Assembly (NCBI GenBank): GCA_023213315.1
Contig: JAKCPI010002728.1
Coordinates: 1-64,000 of the forward strand
DNA length: 64,000 nucleotides
From: Euborellia annulipes
Taxonomy: Eukaryota; Arthropoda; Insecta; Dermaptera; Anisolabididae
Reading direction: 5' to 3'
Of this stretch, positions 55,755 to 64,000 are shown in pieces. The translations under genes and the position numbers were made by a program. Within the stretch, counting starts at the first letter, position 1. The number at the start of each line of letters is the position of its first letter. The notes below the pieces were generated by a model, which searched no databases, was not told the DNA's origin, and worked only from the letters and a program-made list of their open reading frames with translations.

Positions 55755-57859
55755 AAAACAATAAATAAAATCAGAACACAACAACAATGTTCGATGATAA
55801 ATTTAACTGTAATGTATTTTCGGCAAGGTTGAAGGAACAACAAAAATTAATTTCTAAATGAGTTTTAATGCCCTGATATTTCCAAGGTAGAAATAAAATG
55901 AATTCGAGTCATCAGAGATTGTCTGCTTTGATGATAGAGAAAGTGATTTTAAGGAAGACAAACTATCTCCTAAATCCCCAAATGAGGCCTAATCGATTTA
56001 TGTAATAATCGTCTCAAGGTTAGTCTAGGCTATAGTCTAGTCTTGCATTATGATTGGAACACTTTTTCAAAATTAACACAAAGTTAAAAAAATATAATAC
56101 ACACTAAAATGAATATGAAATAAATTTTTGAAAATGTTATCGAATTATTAAAATATTCAAATATTGTATATTTAATTAATTAATTAATGATCTTTTCGTT
56201 TTTAGATGATGATAATATTTTTTAATTTATATTTACAATATTTGGATTGTTTCGACGTTAAAAAGATTAATAAAATAAAATACAATAAATACAATAAGGA
56301 TTATACCATTTGATTAAATTCATAAAATCGCTTGTTTAAAATTTTTAAAACAAAAAAACCTCTAATTGGAAATATGAAAAAAAAAGAATTTTAATATTCT
56401 AATGATTATTGGTTGTTTTTTTTTTATCATATTTAAAAATATTTCATTCAAATTAAATTTGTTTGATCATTTTATTTGCAAATAAAATTAAGTATGCATG
56501 ATTGTTTTTAGAATAAAAAGCGATTAGGTTATATATGTGTATAATATGTACACTGATAATGGTTAAGGGATGAGTGAGATAATATAATAAATTTTTATTA
56601 ATAATATAATAAAAGAGAGTGAGATATCTCTATATTTTTTTTAATTCATGTGAATATCATTAAAATTATTAGTAAATATTATTATATTTAGCCATCAATC
56701 TATTATATGTCAAAGAATGCAAATTGAGTTTTCAAAAAAACGTTAATGGGTATTATTTTTAGCAGGATGGGAAAATTAGTTCTAATCCTAATAGGGTCGG
56801 CTAGAAGCCTGTAACTTTGGTGGCCCGAAAAAAAGGGAGGATCGACAGGAAGGATCATTTGTATGGATTCAGTTAAAGGTCATTCGAGTGGATGAACTCT
56901 CTCACCAAAAATAAAAAAAATAAAAAAAAAAAAAATTCAATTATTCAGAGTTTCTCCTTCCTGGTGATTAATTTGCTTTTAATAATGAAATTTTCAAATC
57001 GCATAAATAATTATCCCTGTAGAATATCCCGTGGGAGACAGGAGGCGTCTGTTATCGCTTCCTGCTCTTAAAATCGTGTTAATTAATTATCAATCTGATG
57101 GAGATAAATGTTAACTAAATATGCAGAGATATGTCAAAGAAAATCAAAGCTTTAATAAATAGCTAAATTGGGTTAAGTAGATGAAAAGCAAGTGGAGAGA
57201 GAGAGAAGGGTGCTAATTCTCTACTTTGATCAGGTTGATCCTCATTAAAAGGTGAGATTTACAAAATTAATCATACAAAAATTGAATATTTCAATATGCA
57301 TTCACGCTTATTTTTTTTTTTTTTGACTTTGTTTATAGGATAACTCAAAAACATTACGCTTTATCAAACATCAAATATCATATTTAATTTTCTAATTATG
57401 TACACAAGACTTGATCAGCTTTTAGAGTGAAATTGAGTGGAAATTTCAGTTTATATGCAAATTTTTTTTTTTTTTCTAAAATTGAAAATTTTATTAGGTT
57501 AAAAATAGGAAGAATTTGGGTAGTTAAAAATAATCCCTATTCATTAAATCGCTTCAGTTGTAATTGAGAGACGAATAAGAAACTTTTGACAGGGGATGGC
57601 CATGTCAGTTAGTCCTACTCAAACTAGTTTAATTAGTGAAATTTATTTTTTCTCTCACAAATATATTATTTAGAGAAAAAAATTCGACTGAAACAAATAA
57701 TATAGATTTTCTATGTCAAAACAGCTGTCATCCTTATGCAGATGTTATTTTGTGGACTATTGTCGTCTTAAATAAAATATCATACATATTCGATCGACAT
57801 CTGTAAGAGTTATGTGACATCTGCATTGAGAATAAGCTGAAGAGACAAATGTTTGTTAC
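55755..57859. other. AT-rich non-coding stretch
   Basis: No gene. Slightly less AT-rich patches at 55880-56060, 57020-57080 and 57540-57640 without recognisable motifs. Confidence 0.4.
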
Positions 57860-57906
57860 AGTATCGGCTGGGTTTAGGTGATGTGGGGCATGGTCCACCC
57901 GGGGCG
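57860..57906 (-). CDS. Weak candidate internal exon, phase compatible with the 60.4-kb exon
   Basis: On the minus strand a strong acceptor (GTGTTCCTCTTTTTATTCAG) ends at 57907. The exon would begin CG, completing the split codon left by the phase-1 donor at 60344 as GCG, and read PRVDHAPHHLNPADT before a weak donor GTAACA at 57859. The frame stays open past that donor to a stop near 57734, so a longer or terminal exon is also possible. Sequence not recognised. Strong points: acceptor and phase; weak points: donor and no homology. Confidence 0.25.
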
Positions 57907-58084
57907 CTGAATAAAAAGAGGAACACACGGAGATATACTAAAGGAAAAAGGCAAAATAAATAAAAGTAGGTCTAAAATTAATTGAGTACCGGTAGTTCAA
58001 GACAAAAATGTATATTTTAGAAGAAAATCTAACCGAAGCAGGCAAAGTAAAAATTGAAAAAGGCTTATGCTAAGCCAACAAGCA

Positions 58085-58175
58085 CTTATATCAAATAAAT
58101 TTTCAAAACTTTTAAATTGATAAACGAACGTTTCGAGGACTAACCGCCATATTATCAAGCAAGGCTGTGTGTAGG
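58085..58175 (-). mobile_element. PLE-type 3' end fragment
   Basis: Minus strand CTTGATAATATGGCGGTTAG then TCCTCGAAACGTTCG, an AT tract and GTTGGCTTAGC. The stem is poor. Confidence 0.4.
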
Positions 58176-58470
58176 GGATATTTTCCAATATTCGGAATAT
58201 CGTCTCTACCGGTCCAGGGAGCTAAAGTGATTTAGAGAATACTTTTTCACACTCTAACAATTTAAGGAAACAAAGGAATAAATATTTTTAATAGATGGAT
58301 GACTTCAAGTAGCCGAAAAGGTGTGAATTAAAGAATTGTGAGCCGAAAGAAGAAAGAAATTTTCCTTTTGTGTTTCAATTCAAAATAAAATTTTTCCAAG
58401 TCTTTTTTTCAATATCTGATGCCATTCAAAAATTTCTTTATAGAATTTCTTATGTTAATTAATAATCAAG

Positions 58471-59046
58471 TCTATTCTCTAAGCAAAAACGTTAACTTTT
58501 AACATCTGAAATCGGCGTTAATTCATTTTAACACCTCATTGCCTCAAATTGCTATTCTGTAAACAAAGACTGTAACGCCAAGCGTTAACATTCAGTCAAT
58601 AGTGTTAAAAATTAATGTCATGTCCAGGAGGTGCCAATAATATTTTAACGCCGTATTTAATGCATCAAAATGGCGTCTTTAACCTAAAAAGTAAGGTTAG
58701 GATTTTGACAGCTTTGAGATAAAAGCAACATGTTAACGTAGCTGTTAAAACTTTGTTTAGAGAATAGCATTTTTGAAGGCTACTAGATTGAAAATAACAA
58801 ATCAAGTTAGTAATGCGCATGCGCGAGAAGTTATCGAGGGGTGTAAAAACAGAGCAGAGCAAGCAGAAAACCTAGCTATTTATCTTTATTTGGATCGTTA
58901 ACACCTGGTGCTAAAAAGTAAAATGTTAACGTCGCTGTTAAAACTTGGTTTAGACTATAGCATTTTTTTAATGCTAATGTTATTACTTTACTTTTAAACA
59001 CCCAATTTATGATGTTACATTTTAACGCCTGTTTTTAGAGAATAGA
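58471..59046. mobile_element. 576-bp TIR element with internal repeats
   Basis: Left end TCTATTCTCTAAGCAAAAAC and right end GTTTTTAGAGAATAGA are inverted. Two internal direct repeats of about 43 bp (58732-58774 and 58924-58967; core GCTGTTAAAACTT then GTTTAGA) and an inverted relative at 58551 show the termini have been copied inward. GTTAAC/TTAACG words recur throughout. The 65-codon minus frame is incidental. Superfamily unknown. Confidence 0.65.
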
Positions 59047-59211
59047 CCTGAATGAGTGTAAAAATGAGAAAATAAAAAAAATATGCAAAAAGTGAAGAAA
59101 TAAAAATTCCGAACAAGATTCTCCAATCACCGCCTTCTTCTAACGCCCACAGATTAATTAATATTTTGATACCAGCTCGAAATAAATAATATTTATTAAA
59201 AACAAATTTAA

Positions 59212-59514
59212 ATTATTAATGGTTTTTTTTTTTTTTTTTTTTAATAAAAAAAAAAACACACTCTCCTTTCCTTCTCCCTCCCCCCCCCCCCCCCCCCCCC
59301 CCCCCCCCTTTTCCTACTCTTCACATTAAAAAATTTTACAATAACACTATTAAATAATAAATTAAATTTGGGGTTTGTTGTTTTTTTTTTTTTCTTTTTT
59401 TTTAAAACTAAATTAAATAAAATAATCTGACTGCCCCCGCCCCCCCCCCGCGGGGTTGGGGGGGGGGGGGGGGCGCCCCCCCCCCCCCCCCGCCCCGGGG
59501 GATTATTAATGGTT
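59212..59514. repeat. Homopolymer/GC block bounded by a 13-bp direct repeat
   Basis: ATTATTAATGGTT occurs at 59212-59224 and 59502-59514. Between lie a T-run, an A-run, 29 consecutive C, T-runs, and a CCCCGCGGGG block with 16 G then 16 C. Either an insertion with target duplication or an assembly artefact. Confidence 0.6.
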
Positions 59515-60343
59515 GAATCACACGAAACGTACTACTAATTTTTTTATACATTGTGAATGTCAGAGTGTAATATGAAAATGTTTTCTTAGCTCGACTTCGT
59601 TCGAATAGTTGTAATAAAGTAATGTTGCGTTGAGAAAAAATTAAGTTTGATTCATGTTATTTAATATTTCATATATATATATTAATGACAACCGTTTAAT
59701 TTAATAAATTATGGAAAAGAAGTCCAATATTTGCGATTTATATTTAGTTAAAATAATATATTTATTTTTTTCTTCTCTATTCTTTAATAACAAAAAAAAA
59801 ATAATTAATTGAAAAAAAAAAAAACAGAACTAAAAGTTTAATTAGTCTAGAGGAAGTTCATAAGTGGACAATTGAAATTCAGACATTTCCGGCAGTATAA
59901 TAGTTAGTGTCACATAATTTATAAAGAACACACAAAACTATTTTTGAACTGGTTGGAGAAGGGGGCTCAGTCCAAGTGAATATTAAAATTAATAGGCCTA
60001 GTCGGTGATTATTTTCACTAACATGTCAAATAACAAAGAAATTAATTAGTTATTACATAAGGCAAATGAAAAATTTCCAAATTTAAATTTATTATTGTTA
60101 ATAGAGTCTCTTTTTACCACTATCTTTCTTTTTTAATGTTCCCTAGTGTTTCCTCTTTTTTTTTTTGCAATAAAAAAAAAAACCGATTGGAACGGAAATG
60201 CTTTTTTCCAATCTCACCCTTGGAATTTTCAAATACTCCATACATCAATGCATCAGGAGATAGTAGTAAATTGATGCCGGAAGTGATGGTGGGGGATGCG
60301 CTGGGCAAATCCCTTGCGAAATTCAATTAATAGGAGGGCTTAC
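59515..60343. other. AT-rich intronic sequence
   Basis: Lies just downstream (minus strand) of the donor at 60343. Contains (TA)n, A- and T-runs; no further exon found before 57906. Mirror frames at 60120-60330 span T/A runs and are not genes. Confidence 0.45.
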
Positions 60344-60476
60344 CTTGTTCGGGCCGAGAGGCGTGCGGCCCGAGAAGAAAGGCGCATGCAAGGGTCAGCA
60401 GGAGTTGCCTCGGTGAGGCAGCCATCGTCTCCCTGGCAGCGATGGCGCCTCAGCTCCTCTTCGACATGTCCCCGCC
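60344..60476 (-). CDS. Signal-peptide exon of an unidentified secreted or membrane protein
   Basis: Best host-gene evidence in the window. On the minus strand an acceptor (GTTTGTTTTGTTTTTAG, ending 60477) opens a 133-nt, GC-rich exon: 51 nt of 5' UTR, ATG at 60425, and 82 coding nt beginning MAASPRQLLLTLACAFLLG and continuing PHASRPEQ. This is a basic N-region, a 12-residue hydrophobic core and a small-residue cleavage site (near HAS). The exon ends CAAG|GTAAGC, a strong phase-1 donor at 60343. The UTR carries a short upstream frame (ATG at 60467, MSKRS, stop) that ends before the main start and could damp translation. Composition differs sharply from the flanks. The mature protein lies elsewhere, so the gene is unnamed. 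The plus frame at 60296-60502 is a shadow. Confidence 0.6.
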
Positions 60477-60979
60477 CTAAAAACAAAACAAACATATATT
60501 AAAATCAATATCAAAAATCAAATATTTTAATTAATATCTAACTAGCAAGTTTATTTAAATAAATGTTTAACCTGGACCACCAGGCTGATGAGACTTATTA
60601 ACCTGATTATAAAATAAATCTTACATGAATAGATAAATTGAAAATTTATAAATTAATTATAAATTGTTTTGAACTCAAACCTCACTTTCTCACTCTCTCT
60701 CTCTCTCAAGCAAAATACTAGTAATTATATTAAGTTTTTGTGAAATTATATTTTTAGAGAAAGGGAAAAATATTATTTTTCAAAATATGAATAAAGAAAT
60801 CATTTTTTTTTTTTAAATATTTCAAAAATGTAATCAAATTTAATTGAAAATTTTTCCAGATCAATAATAATTTTTTTTAAGTCATTTTGGCTGCTCTCTT
60901 CCGATTTTCAGCACCGCTTAACAACATTGATATTGGTGGCTGTTATTCAAAATTAATGAATAAGTTAAGAAGATATTCT
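60477..60979. other. AT-rich intronic sequence
   Basis: Upstream (minus strand) intron of the 60.4-kb exon, with the TTTTGTTTTTAG acceptor at its edge. Nothing else recognised. Confidence 0.45.
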
Positions 60980-61070
60980 TTTTGGGCCGGGGGCCCGGGG
61001 GGGGGGGGGTTTTCGGGGGGAGGGGGGCTTTGGAAACAAAAAAAAAAAAAGAAAAGGGGGGCCCGGGGCC
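60980..61070. repeat. Anomalous G-run block
   Basis: GGGCCGGGGGCCCGGGG and runs of 6-14 G around an A-run, unlike the 75% AT flanks. The opposed frames at 60887-61275 come from it. Possible sequencing or assembly error. Confidence 0.6.
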
Positions 61071-61489
61071 TACTAAGAGAGAAGAGCAACAGCCACCGGG
61101 ATCGTTGCTGATAAACAATGTCACGGTTGGATGGTCCCAAAAAAAAAAACAAGGGTGTGGAACGTCCGCGGTAACCATCGGTATTAACCATATTAAATAT
61201 TGTAAAATCAAATTCTAATGAATTCTGCAGCCAAAAAGGGGAATAAAAAAAACAATATTTTTTTATCCGAATCATTTAATTTCAATTTAATACCTCTACG
61301 GGAACATATAGGTACTATGTTTAAAAAAATTTCTTTGATTTAACGTGACTGTCATATAACGAAAAGACTTAATAAAAAGAAATAATATTTTTATAGGAAT
61401 ACTATGTAGTTACTAGGTGTATTAGTTAAAAAGTTTTCTGGATTAAAAAAAAAATAATAGATATAAAATTAAAGGTATTCATTAATAAG

Positions 61490-61778
61490 CAGGGCCGGCT
61501 CTAGGATTTTGGCGCCCCGATGCAGGACAGTAATTGACGCCTTACAACCAGGGGCGTATATAGAAATTTTTTCGGGGGAGGAGGGGGGCTTGAACTCAAA
61601 AAATTTTTCTGTGGGAAATTTTTTTTTAAAGAAACAAAATTTTTTCCGCCCTTCAAAAATGTTTCTTTCTTTGGCGGAACCTAAGTTTTCCGCCCCGCGG
61701 AAAATTTATTGCGTATATTATACGGTAGCGCCTTGATACGGATGCAGCCTCGATGCGTTACATGTAGAGCCGGCCCTG
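61490..61778. mobile_element. 289-bp hAT-like MITE, perfect ends and 8-bp TSD
   Basis: CAGGGCCGGCTCTA (61490-61503) and TAGAGCCGGCCCTG (61765-61778) are exact inverted repeats; TTAATAAG is duplicated at 61482-61489 and 61779-61786. The middle (about 61550-61690) contains CAGGGGCGTATATAGAAATT and a G-run typical of the other MITE group here, so one MITE may be nested in another. The 75-codon frame 61509-61736 is repeat-derived. Confidence 0.92.
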
Positions 61779-61786
61779 TTAATAAG

Positions 61787-62963
61787 TCTTTAATTTTTAA
61801 AGTGTTAAAAAAAAGATATTAAAGAATCAAAGAAAATATGTACTTTTTTTATCCAATATTGATTGTTCCCCTTTATTTATTTTTTCCCTCGTTTTAAATA
61901 AGCTATCTAAAGTAAATAATGAGGAAAAAAAAACGATTTCTTTTATTATAAATAAATTTAAATACGTATTATCTGAAGATTCGATAAAAAAAAGTCAGAG
62001 TATTGAAAGATCTTTCAATACTCTTGAGTCAACTCAAGACTTTAGTTTATTTTTTTTAAACTTAAATGATGTTAAAATTTGATTTACGACCAATTAAAAA
62101 AAATAATTAAGAGTTAAACAAAAATAAAAAAAAAGATATGCTGGATTCATTTGCTCATGCAAATATTTAATTTGATATATAATTCTTTCTTTATATTTGG
62201 ATGGTGAAAAGAGCAAAAATAATTAAAACGTCCTTTTTTTAGAAGAGAAGAAATTTCGTCTCTCAAATAGGTTGTACAAAATTCTTTTCACAATGAAAGA
62301 TACAAGATAAAGATTAGAGAAAAGACGTTGTTAGATAGATAAATGAAAAGAGTGGGAGAGAAAGGGGAGAAAAACAAAGAGAAGAAAATAAGGCATAGAA
62401 ATCCAAATTTTTATCATAATCAAGATGATAAATTCCAATATTCGTTTAAAATGTCTTGTTTTACAAGACAAAAAAAAATTCTTTATCTGATTGCATACAA
62501 GATAACTTAAAAATAATTAATATTAAATTTCATTTTTAGATTATTTGTAATATGAAAATTATTATTTTTATGAATCATTTTTCTTAAGAAGTGACATATT
62601 TGTTTTTTTTTTTTTACTGATATGATAAAAGGTTGTTTGTTGAAATGTTTACAAATTAGTAGTTGAAAGGTGGGCTGAACAACCTGCTAGTTCTAAATAA
62701 AACAATCAGGCTCTAAAATCTTTTTTCTTCTTTTATGGAGAATAACGAGATAATCCAACTTATTAAACAACTATTTTTCATGACTGAAAATTTAATTATT
62801 TTTGAGTTTGTTTAGGACTTAGAGGCTTCAAAAATTAATAAACAAAAATGTATTTAATTAATTAAAAAAATTACTGGGGAAACAGGTAGGAACAGACAAA
62901 ATAAATCAATTCATTATTATTATAATAATAAGTTTTGATGTATAAACTTGTACCGATAAATGG
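61787..62963. other. AT-rich non-coding stretch
   Basis: No gene. GA-rich around 62340-62390. A small hairpin GTATTGAAAGATCTTTCAATAC lies around 62000-62022. Confidence 0.45.
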
Positions 62964-63011
62964 AACAAAATATCTCAAGAACGAAAAGAGCTAGGAGGTT
63001 GAAATTTTAAA

Positions 63012-63463
63012 AAAATTATTTTATTTTTCAACGTAGTCTCCTTTGAGCTCTATGCACTTTGTCCAACGTTTCTCCAATTTTTTTTATCCCTTCCAAAAAA
63101 TAAGATTTGTCGAGGGTATCAAAATTGAGATGATTTCATCGTTGGAGTCAAATCTCTTTCCGCCGAGCCATTTTTTCAGGTTTGGAAACAAGAAATAGTC
63201 ACTCAGGGCTAAATCCGGAGAATAGGGCGGATGAGGGAGCAATTCGTATCCCGATTCATGGATTTTTGCCATGGAGCACACGAAATTCACTTTTTTCCAT
63301 TTTCTTCTAAAATCACGAGGTAGTCACTATTAATAGATCTCAAACAAAAACTAAAAGACCCAGCAGGTTCAAATTTCGACAGGAGTCAGCTGATAGTTGC
63401 CTGCTGACAGGAGCAGTGTTGCCATTTCAGTTAAGAGGCGAGAAATTCAAAAAGTAACCTAAT
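63012..63463 (-). mobile_element. Internally deleted mariner-like element
   Basis: Approximate inverted ends AATTATTTTATTTTTCAAC (63014-63032) and, inverted, AATTAGGTTACTTTTTGAA (63443-63461), 14/19. It retains the 5' non-coding part and the last quarter of the transposase, a typical internal-deletion derivative that needs transposase in trans. TA target not clear. Confidence 0.75.
63021..63290 (-). pseudogene. mariner transposase C-terminal remnant
   Basis: The DDE/D transposase cuts and joins element ends. The minus frame from 63290 contains ESGYELLPHPPYSPDLALSD, which is the mariner signature around the third catalytic aspartate (YSPD), then FPNLKKWLGGKRFDSNDE. After a one-base shift near 63085 the frame resumes as KKLEKRWTKCIELKGDYVEK and reaches a TAA at 63023-63021. 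The first two catalytic aspartates and the DNA-binding domain are deleted. Certainly non-functional. HPPYSPDLA-S is specific to the mariner clade. Confidence 0.9.
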
Positions 63464-63800
63464 TATTGACCTGCTAGTACTAATACTTTACTGATAAATT
63501 TTTTCAGTTTTTTTTTTTCGATTTTCTCAAAATTGGCTACAACGATTTTGATTAAAAATTCACAAATCAACTATTTTTTTGATGGTCTTTAAAAAGTATA
63601 TCAGTGAAATTTTTCGTGAAAAATGCTTGAAGTACACTTTACTTATGTGGAAGCATTCGTAGCTCAGCGCCATCTATGAATCGCGTGGTCAAGTTTGGAA
63701 CTTAGGTGCTAAGAGCAACTAAATATATCTCGATACAACTTTCTCTTGCCGAAGTGTAAGAGAAAGTTGTGTGCTGTGCGACCAGTCACAGCAGATTTTT

Positions 63801-63950
63801 GTATAAAAGCCTGAAACGTTTCCATAATTAATTTTATTAATGTACATTATTTTGTAAAATATCGAGCGAGTTGACATGAAAAAACGTCTAGTAAAAAGTC
63901 TAGTCGCTTCCCCTCTTCACACTCACACAAATGAAAGCTATCACACTTAC
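63801..63950. other. Spacer, putative intron 1 start
   Basis: AT-rich, then CT-rich toward 63905-63925. On the minus strand it follows the GTAAGTG donor. Confidence 0.3.
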
Positions 63951-64000
63951 GAGGCGCCTCGCCTTTAGTATTTTCCAATAGACTCGATGCATCTCAACTC
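63951..64000 (-). other. Candidate 5' UTR exon end, cut by the window edge
   Basis: On the minus strand GGCGAGGCGCCTC is followed by a textbook intron start GTAAGTG (63950-63944). Composition rises like that of the exon at 60344. An ATG in it (MHRVYWKILKARRL) would reach a stop in the 60.4-kb exon UTR, so it could only be an upstream frame. Last exon bases TC are not the usual AG, and the 5' end lies outside the window. Confidence 0.3.

Larger units (their letters stand above)
62964..63800 (-). repeat. DR1 copy M, split by a mariner element
   Basis: ATATCTCAAGAACGAAAAGAGC and GAGGTTGAAATTTT precede the insertion. CTAGTACTAATACTTTACTG, CAACGATTTTGATTAAAA and the full left palindrome (TTTCTCTTGCCGAAGTGTAAG, CACAGCAGATTTTT) follow. 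About 80 bp of DR1 is missing at the junction. Confidence 0.8.

Noticed and set aside
60887..61275. Opposed frames of 74-110 codons
   Set aside because: Produced by the anomalous G-run block at 60980-61070; no start context, splice sites or domains.
1..64000. CRISPR array, bacterial operon or phage-like cluster
   Set aside because: Direct repeats present are dispersed transposon copies, not regularly spaced; no prokaryotic gene organisation or ribosome-binding sites.

Overview
This is a roughly 70% AT eukaryotic window, almost certainly from an arthropod. The evidence is a truncated arthropod-type LINE, a mariner remnant, tRNA-derived SINEs, hAT-like MITEs with 8-bp target duplications, and many Penelope-like (PLE) 3' ends carrying the CGTTTCG motif. 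There are no operons, Shine-Dalgarno sites or long intact genes. A chelicerate or crustacean is possible, but I cannot settle the group from sequence alone. All boundaries were read by eye.

The host-gene content is small and on the minus strand. Two short exons have good splice sites, a start codon, a hydrophobic signal-peptide core and a phase-1 donor: 60344-60476 and 28792-28868. They look like signal-peptide exons of secreted or membrane proteins with very long introns, possibly alternative first coding exons of one gene. A weaker downstream exon candidate (57860-57906) is phase compatible with the 60.4-kb exon. A candidate 5' exon with a GTAAGTG donor lies at the right edge (63951-64000). 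Between these are less AT-rich islands without open frames (for example 4.4, 9.3, 20.6, 30.4-31.3, 35.5, 41.8 and 46.7 kb) that look like conserved regulatory DNA of a large gene.

The rest is layered mobile DNA. The dominant family, called DR1 here, is about 550-650 bp. One end is the palindrome AAATCTGGTGTGAC...GTCACACCAGATTTTT and the other is the palindrome TACTTTCTC...GAGAAAGTA. About a dozen full or partial copies lie at 2.0, 8.1, 31.7, 39.4, 42.2, 45.0, 48.5, 50.4, 52.7, 55.1 and 63 kb. DR1 copies have been hit by a LINE (580-1971), two SINEs (39576-40062, 45498-45748) and a mariner (63012-63463). One of those SINEs is itself split by a hAT-like MITE, giving a dated nest. DR1 terminal palindromes also occur alone and inside two unrelated MITEs.

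PLE-type 3' ends (5.2, 7.9, 15.2, 19.2, 23.9, 29.4, 43.1 and 58.1 kb, plus an inverted pair at 16.7-16.9 kb) carry degenerate hammerhead-ribozyme-like cores. The 15-kb copy links such an end to a longer repeat, DR2, also present at 13.4 and 36.4 kb. Several GC or homopolymer blocks at 59.2-61.1 kb look like odd insertions or assembly artefacts. Most open reading frames longer than 60 codons in this window are fortuitous frames inside repeats or purine/pyrimidine tracts.
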